DNA of 48,584 nucleotides from Rhodocollybia butyracea (lineage: Eukaryota; Basidiomycota; Agaricomycetes; Agaricales; Omphalotaceae), in NCBI GenBank assembly GCA_015501585.1, contig JADNRY010000439.1, positions 1 to 48,584 on the forward strand, written 5' to 3'. The position numbers were made by a program, and so were the translations under genes. The notes under the pieces are model-generated. The model was not told the origin of the DNA. It searched no databases and worked only from the letters and a program-made list of their open reading frames with translations. The number at the start of each line of letters is the position of its first letter. The stretch's first letter is position 1. This document shows positions 20,815 through 32,344 of this stretch, piece after piece.

Positions 20815-22680
20815 CAACCGTCTGATGACGTAGAATTAGCGCCGGTAGATACGGTGCCGAAGCGGCGCCCCATCCAACGCTGTTGACAAATTACATCGAC
20901 GATCATTTGAATTGTTTTTCGCTCTGGCCGACTAGACGACAATGACAATGTCCAACGTTGAAGACGGTTCGAACAGTGACGACGGTGGCCAATCATCCAC
21001 GCCTACACCGTCGAGCAACCTGCACCAAAATCTCGGCTCTTTGGATTCCTGGTCAGCTGCGGACACACCTTCACATCACTGCTACCAGGGTACTTCTTAC
21101 TTCACTTCTTCAGTCTCGTCATCAAGCAGGCCATCCTACTCTTCCGCAGCTACTCGTCCTACACCGATTCTCATGTGTTCATCCTCCGGGCATTTGTATC
21201 CGACGAGGCATCCGCAGTATTAGCGTTAGTCCAGCTGCTCGCGGCTTTAGAAAAGCTGTTTCTGTCGGTGACAAGCCACACGGCGATTCATCCGACGAGC
21301 ATGAGCAGGAAGAAACACCGCAAGAGCCAGTTATGCTGAAAGAGCGACAGTCTCTCATAAACGTGTAAATGTCAAGTCGAATGGAACAATTAGAGACGAT
21401 ACGCTTCGTCATCAAGCTAGTCCTTCATGGGTCCCGCCGACTGAAGCTACTTCTCTCCTCGCTGCATCTCTCCCAACTCCTGCTCCTGCCAAATCCTATG
21501 GCGCCCTCTCCACCAGTGCCACCTCCTCTTCTTCCATCGGATACTCCCAATCCCTCTTCTTACTCCAATCTTCTCGGCACAATCGTATTATGGCTTTTAT
21601 TCACATCATCGCTTCGCCGGCCCTTCCCGGACACCAAAGCAATTGGTATGCTGATGAAATATGAAAGGAGGTCAAGTTCAATGCGAAGAGCGCGGGGGTG
21701 ACGAGCATGTTGCTGGTCATGGCCATTGTGGGTGCGTTGACGCCAACAATGTTTTTTCAGACATATGGGAATGTGAGTGCCCGGGTTTTTCTTTGGTCTT
21801 CATCCTGTGGTCTTTGACTTTTTTTTTTCTTTTGACTTTTTGATCTTTTTACCTGGCCTCTTCTTTCTCCGTTCGCCCGTCCGTTCGTACATCCGTAGTT
21901 TCAACTTGTTTGCACAGGCTGCCCACCTGTCGGCGGCGGTGTTGGATCCCGGAACAAACCCCGGATCTGCGAACAATGTTATTACCTGGACCCTGTCCAC
22001 GATCCGTTTCATCAGAGCGCTGTTAAGAGCTTGATGTATTTCCGTGCTGTCGTGTTGATATTTGTAAGTGTTTGAGGCCGTTTAATCCCTCGAGGCAGTC
22101 TTTTGCCTTGCGTTGCCTCTTGCATTGCCTTTCTACTCTTGTCTTCTTACTAATGGCTAACACACCGCTAGTCCTACCCAATCCCTCCGCAGAGATGCGT
22201 CGCAAATTCAGCAAAACCCACAGCAGCTCCTGCATTGAGTGATCTAGTGGGGAGTTTGCCTATGCATTAGGGTTTAGGGAACGCGGATAGTAGGACTGTT
22301 GAGTCGATCTTCCTTCCTTCGAATCTTCTTTGGACAGTTCTTTCTGATCTCTCTTACTCTACGTCTCTGTTCAAATCTTAATCTTATTCTCTTCATCCTG
22401 CTGCTAACAGTCCTTCTGCCACAAGTTCATCCCACCAAGCATTCAACGGACCTTATCCCTTCGTACGTCTATTCTGCATCTCGGAGGGGGGGATCTGGGA
22501 GGAGGAGGAGGGAAAGGGTCCGCAGACGCGTCCGCCTGGCGCGAGCGTAAATTGTGTTGTATGCCCCTGCGCCGCTAGCGATACCGATGCCTACGTCTAG
22601 AGGTTCGGTCTCACTACCTGGAGGCCCCGCTTCGGCACCTAATGCCAGAAGCCAAGATTAAATCAGGCTAGTTTGCAAAC
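20815..22680 (+). pseudogene. VNX1-type exchanger relic V3
   Basis: The leader GCGCCGGTAGATACGGTGCC is at 20837, then ATG 20948 with MSNVEDGSNSDDGGQSS and a Ser-rich region. A frame change before 21240 leads into KAVSVGDKPHGDSSDEHEQ and MLKERQSLINV at 21333-21365, a segment that in VNX1-like proteins precedes HPFGLPIWKP. Here a TAA follows. At 21675-21770 comes KEVKFNAKSAGVTSMLL and TPTMFFQTYGN with a GTGAGT donor. After a CGTAG acceptor (21896) comes FQLVCTGCPPV, a CYYLDP-like stretch and KSLMYFRAVVLIF with GTAAGT. The HPTKHSTDLIPSY segment is at about 22430. The second membrane half (TEFMN...) is missing. Several stops and frame changes make it non-functional. Confidence 0.65.
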
Positions 22681-22689
22681 CATCACCAC

Positions 22690-23060
22690 CATCTGGCCTC
22701 GGTCTTCAATAATGTTTAGTTGCTGACAGAACCAACACAGAACATGTCACTGCAAGAACAAGTACAAGCAAAAGTTGTGCTGCTATGTTTTGTTCTTCAT
22801 GTATCTTTGCTGTAAGGGCTCTGTGTATACATGCACCTATGACCTCAGACTTGCCTCTAGGTCATGACATCACCTTTCTCTTGCCCTGTTGATGCCGAGT
22901 CGTTCAATTTTGTGTGGACTCTATCTGATCTCTGATCTCTGACATGCACCTAGGCCTGTGTTATTTGGTGCTGTGACTATATTTGGGGTCCTCACTTGGT
23001 ATTTTACTCCCCCAGAGAAATAGTTACATCATGAGCACGTCCTGCAGGCTCTTCAGTCCG
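22690..23060 (+). pseudogene. APC-family amino acid permease C-terminal relic P1
   Basis: Only the last exons are recognisable. The segment at 22861-22911 encodes a counterpart of VM-x-x-PFFFPV-x-AESFNF, ending before GTGTGG. After an ACCTAG acceptor near 22954 comes ACVIWG/GAVTIFGVLTWYFTPP-like sequence in a shifted frame. The residue after EK is TAG where the better copy at 44605 has TGG. It lies directly 3' of exchanger relic V3, as P3 does after V6. The family is recognised from motif order and from the intact last exon at 44524-44649. Confidence 0.55.
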
Positions 23061-23433
23061 CTGACAAAGGATAAGATATGAGTCAGATATCTATATCTCC
23101 GTTGCCTTTTGTTATTTCCTTTTATTACTTTTAGACGCTTCCGAACAGATCACTTATTCCCGCCTCTCTTATCTTTCTTGTTACCCTTTTGAAGACTATA
23201 GCCATTCTAGCAACAATTTTCGCTACCACCCTCACAAAAAAACTCATCTTCGAGTTGAATAGCGATGTTGAACCGGCTGGCAGCAACAAAGTCGGACAAA
23301 GCAAAATAGATACTGCTATTCCGACAGGACTAACGACAGCTACTCCTTTGTGGCGTCTGTTCTATGGATAACTTGAGGTTCTTTGAAGGGCTTCCAATGT
23401 GTCGACTATTAACGCCGTGCGAATGATCACATC
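23061..23433 (+). other. Segmental duplication copy A, small conserved open frame
   Basis: This sequence recurs at 44640-45000. Both copies keep a short open frame ending KIDTAI-x-x-GL-TT-x-TPLWRL-x-YG-stop (to 23371 here, 44933 in the other copy), with several amino acid differences. It may be a remnant of an exon. I do not recognise it. Confidence 0.35.
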
Positions 23434-24242
23434 TAGGCCTAAAGCAGTCCCCTCTATGAGGTTGACGTTAAATAAGAAACCTCGATAGAGGGGCCTGGAA
23501 AGCGGCTCCGGACCGTGGCACAGACTTCTTACGGCCGTTTTAGGAAATAACTTTTACCTTCCGTTTTAGGATTTAGAAGTGGGAAAAGCACATTTGAGCA
23601 TGATTTTCGTTCCATACTTCCGTTTGTATAGCTACTTTTCACTTGTAATGGCCTATAATGGATGTAATGGCTCTTGTATTATCGATATCCTCGAGCTCAG
23701 ACACTTTCTCGATGCTATTGGGGTTCAAAGTCTTGAAGAATTGCCTGCAAGGCACGAGTTCAATGTTTAACGTTTAACGTTTAGCGTCTCGCTTCACGTT
23801 TATCGTCTCGCTATTTGTGGTCTCGCAAATGAACTTTGAACAAATACAAGGCTCAGGGCTGTGGATCTCTTGGTTCAGAACGTTCAACTGTCGTTCGAGC
23901 TTGTTTTAGAGAAGCACAGACTGTGTAATGCCGAAGCCTCAGTACCATAAGAGAAGATTCAGAATGCTTTAATTTTTTGAGTCATTTGGCGGCCATTACA
24001 GTAATATGAGAACGATTTATTCGTATCCCAAAGACACGTTCAGAAGAAGCGTTGTAGAGGTACTACGAACGAAAATCATGCTCAAGTGTGCTTTTCCCAC
24101 CTCTAAATCCTAAAACGGAAGGTAAAAGTTATTTCCTAAAACGGCCGTAAGAAGTCTGTGCCACGGTCCGGAGCCGCTTTCCAGGTCCCTCTATCGAGGA
24201 TCGCCAATTACCAACCTCATAGAGGGAACTGTCACAGGTCTA
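23434..24242. mobile_element. TIR transposon with ~178-bp inverted repeats and 9-bp target duplication
   Basis: The left arm 23434-23611 and right arm 24068-24242 are inverted copies, nearly identical except for about 60 outer bases. Both begin TAG-R-CCT and share CCCTCTATGAGGTTG and the run ending AATCATGCTCAA. GATCACATC flanks both sides (23425-23433 and 24243-24251). The second segmental copy reads gaatgatcgcatcgcgacaag at 44986-45006 without the insert, which gives the empty site. The 9-bp duplication and long TIRs suggest a Mutator-like non-autonomous element. If the true duplication is 8 bp, hAT is the alternative. No transposase ORF is seen in the 456-bp core. Confidence 0.8.
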
Positions 24243-25847
24243 GATCACATCGTGACAAGCCCAATGAAACTCCCCTAATAGCATGACCAATTTTGGCAAG
24301 GCTCGTTTGTGCGTTACAACCAAGGAGGCTGAGGTATGTTATGATACTTGAGAATATATGTATGAGTACTCGGTTCGAGACTTCGAGTGTCCAAGTCCTT
24401 TGACAGCTTCCGACACACTGCTTGATTCGTGCTATATGCGAGATCACCAGGTGGTTCGTATGAAACAAAAGTCCTGGATAATCTCCCACATTACATCCGC
24501 CAATGGTACATAGTACTATAATACACTTCCTTTTAATCATCAGCGCAAAGATACATGAAAAGACGCGTATGGTTTTCATCGTTGCAAGCACCAGTTCGGA
24601 ACAACAACATCTTACGATTTCATTGACATCCCAACCGAATAACAACTCGCATTGGCATTGGGGCAAAGACCGGAAATCCCTGAAATTCATTGTAATCTGT
24701 CGGTGAGAACGAATGGGTTTGGAATGAGCAAACCAAACGAGGATATATCCTTACAAATCTCCCAGATTCCCCTCGTGGTTGAAGTTCGTTGAGCTATAGG
24801 AGGCTATATGATGTTGTGATACGGGATGCTATTAAGCACCGAAATGGGAGATCTGGTTTAGGTTTGACCAGTAAGCAATTAAACGGTGTGGCGTCTGACT
24901 CTAATGAAGAAGCTGTTCTTAGGAAGTACACTTGCTCGAGGGGTTAGAGCACAGAATCAGAAAGATAATCAGCAGACGTACTGCGGCCTTCAGGCAATTC
25001 CTACTTCGAAGTTCATACATTAAGAAGTTCACGTAACAACAATCGCTAGCAAAATCAGAGCAAAGTCTTCAACCTGAACGATAATATTGGCCTCTTCGAA
25101 GCTGAAAAGATCATAGCCAGCTGTTGCCCCCAACGCAAAACACCTGGAGAGAAACACCAGTGAAGCAAGTTCAACCCATTCAGATATTGTTATTTGCTAG
25201 TAATTCATTGCCAGAGGTGACCATTGATGATCAGTTTGACCAGTCACATCTATTGCAGCCCTAAGAGTCCAACCAGCCTTAACTTATTGAAGTGGTATGG
25301 TCCCAGAGGAGTGTAATTGAAGATACGGAAGAGACTTCAATGGTGCTCATCACACATATCAAAGAATAGTCAAAAAAGCGAGTTTGAACTATGCTAATAT
25401 TGGGATTGGTGGTCTCTTTCAACATTCTGTGAAGGTCATTGAGTGTCATTGGGCGTCATTAGGTTGGATTGTACTAAGGACTACAAAATAGAGAGTGGTC
25501 AGCAAGGGTCAGTGGCCATCGGCTGATTGTGACCGGTTTGCCGCGTCGTGGTATATTACTGCAGACAGTGAACCGTTCTGGACTTTAGTAACACCGGTAC
25601 CTCCATTTTTCATTTCCCGCGTTCTGATTCTGGCGCTTGTGCTCAGAACACACGCATGGAAGAATCGATACTTCTACTCGCTTGGATGGAATCCTTACTT
25701 CTACTCGCTTGGATGGAATCCTATGCTGAATGATTTCATTAACATATGGTCATCCAAATGCCACTGTAGAGGTAACTATTACACATGCCAGTTGAATAAC
25801 CAGGTCTGACCGTAATTTGCTTCCGACAAGACCGTAGTTCCTTGTCT
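24243..25847. other. Segmental duplication copy A upstream of the secreted-protein gene
   Basis: It matches 44995-46402 with small indels. The second copy preserves a longer open frame (see 45154-45546) that is broken here, so I call no gene. At 25670-25722 a 26-27-bp unit (CTTCTACTCGCTTGGATGG) is tandemly duplicated in this copy only. Confidence 0.5.
25670..25722. repeat. 26-27-bp tandem duplication in the upstream region of secreted-protein copy 1
   Basis: Two direct copies of a unit containing CTTCTACTCGCTTGGATGG. The paralogue near 46248 has one. Confidence 0.8.
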
Positions 25848-25854
25848 TATAAAA
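25848..25854 (+). promoter_or_regulatory. TATA box of secreted-protein gene copy 1
   Basis: TATAAAA, 78 nt upstream of ATG 25932, in the context CTTGTCTTATAAAAGCTCG that is identical in copy 2 and similar in a third, CDS-less copy at 47454. Confidence 0.7.
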
Positions 25855-25931
25855 GCTCGATGCATTTCCTGATACACCCCAGCTTAAGCTAGTCAACCAG
25901 CTTTGCCTTTAAGAACTCGTACTCTTTCACC

Positions 25932-26382
25932 ATGTTCAAGTCCATTGCTCTCTTTGCTCTCCTTAATGCTGCTCTGGTTTCGTCCGTCGCATTGGTACCC
26001 AAGTCGATCACAGCTGAAGTACCCGATATCGTCAACTCTCCCGACGCTATCAATGTCATCTTGACTTGCACCCAGACTAATTTGACGACCTGTCGTCAAT
26101 TCACGTCTACCGTATTGCCCACGGCGGGTTGCGGCATCCTTAGTAGCACTGGACAGGCAAACGTCCAGAGCGTTTCGACCGCGCCCGGTATTCAATGTAC
26201 ATTATTCACGTGAGTAGCAATATATATTTGAAGTCTTTGGGGTTATTTCTAACTTTGTGCCAAATAATTATAGTGGTACGGCCTGCAATGGCACCTCACA
26301 GCTGGTCAACGGAACTATCAACGACCTTGCGGTTGTTGGTTTTTCCAACAGGGCCAACAGCTTTACCTGTGCCTCTAACTGA
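25932..26382 (+). CDS. Small secreted six-cysteine protein, copy 1
   Basis: Two exons, 25932-26209 and 26274-26382, join in frame to 128 aa. The 64-nt intron has a GTGAGT donor and AATTATAG acceptor and interrupts codon 93. Residues 1-20 form a typical signal peptide (MFKSIALFALLNAALVSSVA). The mature part has six cysteines (46, 54, 67, 89, 97, 125) and three N-glycosylation sequons (NLT, NGT, NGT). The C-terminal pattern C-T-L-F-x-G-x-A-C-x-G...G-x-I-x-D-L-x-V-V-G-F-x-N-x-A-x-S-F-x-C resembles Greek-key, beta/gamma-crystallin-like small fungal proteins. That is inference from pattern only. The gene has a clean TATA box, an Inr-like start and a near-identical paralogue at 46487, so it is a real gene, probably of the effector-like or extracellular protein class. 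Function unknown. Confidence 0.88.
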
Positions 26383-26824
26383 AGCAGTAGCACCATGCTG
26401 TCAGTGGATTCCTCTCTACCAATTAATATCTACTGATTGTTACTGCTCTATCGCTTTAGATCAGACTCAGAGGGGACGAAGGTTCGAAAGGCTATCTGTT
26501 TTTGTTAACCCAATTGTGTTGTACTTGACTATATAAATGATTTCCACATGGCGCGGCATTCACTACGACATGTCGCTTAAAACTAAGTTCGATCTGAGTT
26601 TCTCTAGATCTAGATTTCTCCGTCTTTGAATAACTCTTTCAGCAGCTAACCAGATAGATGACTAAATAAGTAACGAAAGGCCTGGGGGTCTACCCTTCAT
26701 TCGCCACCTGGTCACAATCCCCATTGCTATTCCTAGCTTTGGGCCTCTCCCGAAGTTGATCAAATTGAGAAGCATATATGTATGCTGTGTTGCTCTGTAG
26801 TTCATGTTCGTCTTGAAAACCTCC
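26383..26824. other. 3' flank of secreted-protein copy 1, end of segmental duplication A
   Basis: No gene seen. Similarity to 46938-47410 continues through tctacccttcattcg and gaagcatatat and stops where exchanger relic V4 begins, marking a duplication breakpoint at about 26820. Confidence 0.55.
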
Positions 26825-28535
26825 AAGTTGGTCTCGTAGAATTAGCGCCAGTAGATACGGTGCCGAAACATTTGAATTATTTCTGTTGTTCGCTCTAGCA
26901 ACTACACGACAATGTCCAACGTCTAAGACGGTTCGAACCGCGACGACGGTGGCAGGTCCTCCAGGCCTACGACATCCAGCCACCTGCACCGAAATCTCCG
27001 CTCAAGCTGATCAGCTGCGGATACACCTTCACATCACCACCAGGGTACTTCCTATTTCACTTCCTCGGTCTCGCCATCGAGCACGCCATCTTACTCTGCC
27101 CCAGCTACTCATCCAACATCCATTCTCATGCGTTCTTTGTTTGGCCACTCTATTCGGCGAGGACTCCGCAGTACTAGTGTCAGTTTCACTGCTTGTGGCT
27201 TTAGAGACGACGAGGCGTTCGGCGAGGCTGAAAAATATGGAGAAGAAATGGTGAATTCACAGAGGCATAATGCAGGAAAAGCCGTTTCTGTCGATGACGA
27301 GCCACACGGCAATTCATCCAACGAACATGAGCAGGAGCAGGAAGATATGCCGCGGACGAAGACCCAATTACGCTGAAAGAGTGACAGTCAGGGAACAATC
27401 ATCAATCAGAAACGACTTCGTCATCAAGCTAGTCCTTCATGGGTCCCGCCGACTGAAGCCACTGTTCCAACTCCAGCTCCTGCTAAATCCTACGGAATTC
27501 TCTCCACCACCTCCTCTGCTTCCATCAGATACTCCCAATCTCCTCTTCTTACTCGCATCTCCTCGGCACAATCGCATTATGCCTTTTATTCACGAGCATC
27601 ATCGCTCCGCCGGCCCTTCCCAGACACCAAGGCGATGGAATACAGCAGAATCTCAACGATGTACCCAAACGTCGCATCAATCGCTCAATACTCGACCGCG
27701 CGCTGATGCTCGCAACTTCGATGCCGATGAAATACGAAAGGAGGTCAAGTTCAATGCGAAGAGCGAGGGGGTGATGAGCATGTTCTGTTTATGGCGATCT
27801 GTAGCGGCTGCGTGGACGAGGCATGGACGCTAATAATAAGGTTTATTACGTCTTGACACACACCGCGTCTTGTGGTCTTTTTTGACTTTTTTTGTGGCTT
27901 TTTGATCTTTTACCTGGTCCTGACTGGCCCCTTCTCCTTTCTCCATTCGGCCGTCCGTATATATGTCCGTAGTTCCAACTCGTATGCACAGCCTGAGGCT
28001 GCCCACCCGTCGACGGCGGCGCTGGATCTGCGAACAGTGTTATTACCAGCACCCGGATCCATTTTATCAGAGCACTGTTAAGAGTTTGATGTATTTCCGT
28101 GCTGCCATGTTGATATTTGTGAGTGCTTGAGGCCGTTTAACCTTGCTTCTTGCGTTGTCTTTTCACTATTGTCTTCTTACTAATGACTAATGCACCGCTA
28201 GTCCTACCCAATCCCCCGCACAGACGCGTTGCAAATCTGGTAAAACCCACAGCAGCTCCTGCATTCAAGTGATCTAGTTGGGAGTTTACCTATGCATCAG
28301 CGTTTAGGGAACGCGAAGAGAACTGTGAGTCGATCTTTCTTTTGGAGAGTTCCCTCTGATCTCTCATTCTACGTCTCTTTTTCAAATCTTAACCTTATTC
28401 TTCTTATCCTGCTGCTAACACTCCTTCTACTACAAATTCATCCCACCAAGCATTAAATGGACCTTTCTCCTTCATACATCATTTCTGCATCTCGGAAGAG
28501 AGAAAGGGTCCGCAGACGTGGCCGCCTGCCAGAAA
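26825..28535 (+). pseudogene. VNX1-type exchanger relic V4, 5' part
   Basis: Leader remnant AGCGCCAGTAGATACGGTGCC at 26846, MSNV-like start at 26912 followed by an early stop, and a Ser-rich region. Open from 27128: SIRRGLRSTSV, FRDDEAFGEAEKYGEEMV, KAVSVDDEPHGNSS and EHEQEQEDMP. At 27600-27790 comes RRPFPDTKAMEYSRISTMYP and KEVKFNAKSEGVMSM. At about 28084-28118 KSLMYFRAAMLIF precedes GTGAGT. An LRTHASQIWQ equivalent lies at about 28210-28240 and the HPTKH-type segment at 28440. Several frames are used and stops are present. Downstream, the copy is interrupted at 28536 by a repeat block and reappears at 29700. Confidence 0.6.
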
Positions 28536-29499
28536 TAGAAGGATAGTGTAATAGGGGGCACCGAACTTTCGACGTAACCCTGTGATGTAACCGTCCCATG
28601 CAGTCCCATGCAGTCCCATAAGCGTCCCATGCGGTCCCATAAGTGATTCCATCAAGTCCCATAAGTGATCCCATCAGTAACATAAATTGAGTTGCATCAC
28701 GTCGTTTATCGAGAATATTTATGAATGTATGTTACTAGCTCGATACTATCTGATACTATCTTAATTCTGTTTGTTAGAGTTGGGGTCATAATTTCTCTTT
28801 TTTGTACTGTCGTCTGTGATGCTGTGTGCAACTTTTGCAGGGCTAATTTCAATGAATAAAATGCTGCACACATTTCTTTTTGACCTTCTTCATCATGCCC
28901 TTGAGCCCTCCCCCTTTGCTGAGTAGTGAGAAAATTCTACACATTATATGTGTGCAATTCACTATTAAAGTGCACCCCCAGGGCCCACACAACTTATTTA
29001 ACATACCATGGCCCATGCATGTCCCATAAGAGTTATGTACTACAAGTTTTGTAGAGGTTACATTGGCCCAACACTGACCCCATGCATGTCCCATAAAGGT
29101 TACGTTGGTCCCATGCACATCCCATAAGGGTTACATTGGTCCCATGCATGTCCCATAAGGGTTACGTTGGTCCCATGCATGCCCCATAACAGTTACATCA
29201 GTGTCCCATAAGAGCTATATCCTGGAGAGCAAGAGCATACACTAGTAGTGTGGCAATGTATTGAAGTATCTACCAAGTGAGGTAACTATTATGCATACAG
29301 TCATTGACGGTTGCAGTAAAATCTTGGGGCGCCATAAAGTAGAATAATATACTAATAAAGGATCAGTAAGTAACTAATATCCAAAGTGAATGTTCGGTAC
29401 AGCACTATGCTCATCCCATTCATGAGGCGTGAGTCTCTTCATATTATGAGCGGCGCGGGACTCTGCTCTGTTGTATACTAGAAGGATAGTGTAATAGGG
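28536..29499. repeat. Block bounded by 21-bp direct repeats with GTCCCAT minisatellite
   Basis: GAAGGATAGTGTAATAGG and its immediate neighbours (21 bp) occur at 28536-28556 and 29479-29499. Between them, at 28590-28680 and 29008-29220, GTCCCATGCA/GTCCCATAAG motifs repeat. In the second cluster a unit of about 31 bp (GGTCCCATGCATGTCCCATA, then AGGGTTAC-x-TT) is seen roughly four to six times with variation. No ORF of note. The direct repeats could be a long target duplication around an inserted unit or the ends of a repeat family. Confidence 0.65.
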
Positions 29500-29699
29500 A
29501 TGGCAGCTACGAACCCGCCACATACATTCTGCCGTGCATCCCATGTGCATGGTGTGTGTCGGGTGCGCGCAGTGCATGCAGCTATTTCAAATTTGGCGAG
29601 TTATGATGGAGCGCTCTGTATGTTGGATCACTTCTCCACATCATGATAACTCAAAGCTGTACTGACATCCTCTCTCCCTCCCTCCCCTCCTCCTTCTTT

Positions 29700-30140
29700 G
29701 CCCTATAGTATAGAAATAGTAGGCTCACCAAGCTATCTCCCTCAAATCCCCGTAACGGTCAATGGTCATCTTCTCCGCATGGTATTCCCTGGATAAAATG
29801 GGCAAAGTCGCACATACGTCCTTGCTGAACTTATTACGCTAGGGTGTCATTTCCCTTATACTTGCGTTTATACGTATACATATATTGAGGTAAGAGTACT
29901 TATTACCAGGAAAGTATCTTGATTTTGGGGTGGGTGTTTCGAAGATCCTTTCCTTCCTTCCTTCCTTCCTTCCTTCTCTCATCCCTCGTTCCATTTTTTC
30001 TTTTTCCCCTTGTTCTATTGTTTATTTGTTTGTCTGACTCACGTTTTCTGACCTGGCGCTGATACAGCAACCTGATCCTCGCTGGACTCTATTATGCCCC
30101 CCCGCCGCACGGAAGACACGCATGAAGTTATTGATCCGTA
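29700..30140 (+). pseudogene. VNX1-type exchanger relic V4, 3' part
   Basis: Fragments of the last exchanger exons. A diverged VGS...YLPQIPV segment lies at about 29722-29755 (counterpart of IGSA...LLQIPAM). The next, at about 29781-29830, encodes WYSLDKMGKVAHTSLL. After a pyrimidine-rich intron containing a TTCC microsatellite, SNLILAGLYYAPP at 30066-30106 corresponds to the family's C-terminal end. Read in the same order as V5 but with stops. Confidence 0.5.
29950..29976. repeat. TTCC microsatellite
   Basis: About six consecutive TTCC/CCTT units within the intron of relic V4. Confidence 0.8.
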
Positions 30141-30550
30141 CCTACGCCGATCTTACCAATAGGCCTTGAACCTGAACAATTCAATGCGCTTCGCGCAGGA
30201 GTTTGATTATTTGACGGATGCGAGGGGTGTGTCTGTATCTGACGATGTGAGGGGTTGTGGGGGGTTTGTAGTGCCAATTGTAGTTTGAAAAATGACGATA
30301 AGGATCTGAATATAGTACCTGCCACTACCAGTAGCATTGATAGGATCATTTGATTTCATTGGTATGCTTATCTGGAAGTCAGACACTGTACTTATGTCAA
30401 CTTGCTCCCAATAACCAAGTGGGCTCTCGTAGGAATCAGTAGGATTGATAACAAAAATTGAAACCTTTGCAAGACCATGATCAGCCAAGCGTGGTAGAAA
30501 GTACCAAGAAAGTACATATTGTATTCTATTTTTGAGACATGAAGATATGG
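30141..30550. other. 3' flank of membrane-protein copy 7
   Basis: No gene seen. From about 30390 (aacttgctcccaataacc, aagtgggctctcg) it matches 40750-40876, the 3' flank of copy 8. That is where the second segmental duplication (30.4-34.3 kb versus 40.7-44.2 kb) begins. Confidence 0.5.
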
Positions 30551-31648
30551 TCACGAAGATATGTATGTTGGGGGAGGTGTATAGGAATTTACATCCCCGT
30601 TATGACAAGCTGGGATTCAAGACGACGTAGTGGTTGACCTCTTCCTGGATCTGAGCCAAGGATGGAATGAGGTGTGACTCGCTGAGAGGATTTGGAAGAG
30701 ATTCCGGTTGCGGGAATTCAGAAATGGATGTAGGCTCGGGCTCAGAAGCCTGAGGATTGGGTACGGGTAAGGTACTGCCAGGGTTATGGTGGCCCTTTTT
30801 CTCCGCTTGGATCCAGAGTCAGAACAGCGTTCGAGTCGGCGTCTGCGTGGGCTGTTTGTTGTAAAGGACGGACACAGCCTGCCTCCATTTCTTGATGCCG
30901 AAGTTGACGTCGTCGGCGATACATACGGATGAAGATACCTATGCATAAGGCAAGGACCAACATTGATCCTATCACTACTCCTGTAATGAGCCCTGCGGAA
31001 AGAGTGCATGCATCTTTGTTGGTATCTGGACTTGGAGTAGCAGAACTAGGTAGAGGCGGGAGATTGGTTTACGACTTGGAAGAACAGAAAGACCGGTTTG
31101 ACAAACCTGGTGGTTGGAGCTGTGGTGCTGAGGGAAAGACTAGTAGCGTTGGATCTATGGACAATGAACTGTTAGATCATTTATGAGAATGCTAGGTCAA
31201 CAAACAATGAGGGTGATATAGACAGTGTGAGTGGAATAGTAGCAGTGGCCGTGGCAAGTGGAATGAGGGTAACAGCTAGTACCAGTAGGAAGGGAAGGAG
31301 AATTGGCTTGCCAAGAATTGGAAAGGTGGGTTTGACAAACCTGGTACTAGTTGGAGCTGCTGCAACTGACTCGTTGGAAGAACTAGTAGTATGGACAATA
31401 AATTGTTAGAAGTTTTATGAGAATGGGAGATCTACGAACAAAATTGACTGAGGTACTGTAGACAGTGGATCAATAATAGTCACAGTCTGAGTGAGAGCTG
31501 ACGAATGTGTTGACTCCACTGTACTACTAACAGTATGAGAGAGAGGACCCGGCACTGTCGGGGCTAGTATTAGACCTGGTGCAGGCTGCGCAGCATGGAT
31601 AAACCGAGTACAGCTACCAATCACCCCACTGACATCAAGCTTCGCCAT
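30551..31648 (-). pseudogene. Membrane-protein copy 7, several frameshifts and a tail deletion
   Basis: Exon layout is the same as copy 8: exon 1 31648-31440 (MAKLDVSGVIGSC...TQTVTIIDPLS), then 42-nt and 33-nt microexons around a middle exon ending at 31206, with the helix exon from 31045. Defects: one base is missing at the start of the middle exon (about 31276), and one extra T in the run at 30796-30800 truncates the tail frame shortly after the basic region. About 60 bp that encode most of the C-terminal helix are deleted near 30630. A single-base loss then turns the residue after VITGM into a stop. The helix (ITGVVIGSMLVLALCIGIF) and YRRRRQLRHQEMEA are preserved, and the PPPTY codons survive out of frame. 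Copy 8, in the paired duplication, keeps the frame. Confidence 0.7.
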
Positions 31649-31737
31649 AGGATGTGTGCTAAAATTTCAAGAATTGAAGTGTCAAACAAGGGTGGGGCAA
31701 AGCTTGAAAGGACTGGGATCATCGGGGTATCCTTCAA

Positions 31738-31744
31738 CTATATA
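31738..31744 (-). promoter_or_regulatory. TATA-like element of copy 7
   Basis: TATATAG on the minus strand, about 90 nt before ATG 31648. The promoter is intact although the gene is broken. Confidence 0.45.
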
Positions 31745-32344
31745 CTTATCTTGGGATCATCATCATTTCAACATCAAACCTGCCTTCACAATGATTGATC
31801 AATGAGCTATGAGCCTTCGTAGGCTTGTCGGGTAACGATGTGTTGCAAGTGAATGTGAGTGGTGAAAGAAGAGCAAGAAGAGACTACTAGGACTTTATCA
31901 CAGTACCAAAGGTCAAAGCATAACAAACTGGTGAGGGGATTGGAAGCGCACATTAGATTCTTTCTTTTATGCATTGATCAGACCTGGCAGGAGTCGAGAT
32001 GATTTGTAATGAAACAAACTGGCAATTTTGCGAAGATGGCGTTCCATTGTTGGTTTATTGGATGGCATTGGATGGGCCGGGGCGGTTACTTTGAGCTAAG
32101 AGCTTAGATCAGGCACTTGGGTAGATCGATAAAATCATGAGTTCGAGATCACTGGTATGTATAAATGAAAGTTGGGCGGTGTCTGGCAATCTCCCCAATT
32201 TTCCCTCAGTGAATCGAAGAATGTGGGCGTTTCGACCCCCTGTGGTGTTGCCCTTTGGGTAATTAAGACGACATTGTTTATCGCGCTGGACCCCTAGTGG
32301 CCTTTGCGCAACTTCCTATCAAAATATCAAGTTTCATTGCTTGC
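31745..32344. other. Family spacer upstream of copy 7
   Basis: Nearly identical to 42124-42764 (gcattgatcagacc, gagttcgagatcactgg, aaagttgggcggtgtc). No gene seen. Confidence 0.55.

Noticed and set aside
24232..24690. 152-aa minus-strand ORF
   Set aside because: It begins in the transposon flank and runs antisense to duplicated relic sequence. The paralogue does not preserve the frame.
27270..27833. 187-aa plus-strand ORF in exchanger relic V4
   Set aside because: It reads a mixture of frames of the relic. The family motifs (KEVKFNAKSEG) appear only in part and the remainder has no match to the same region of V3.
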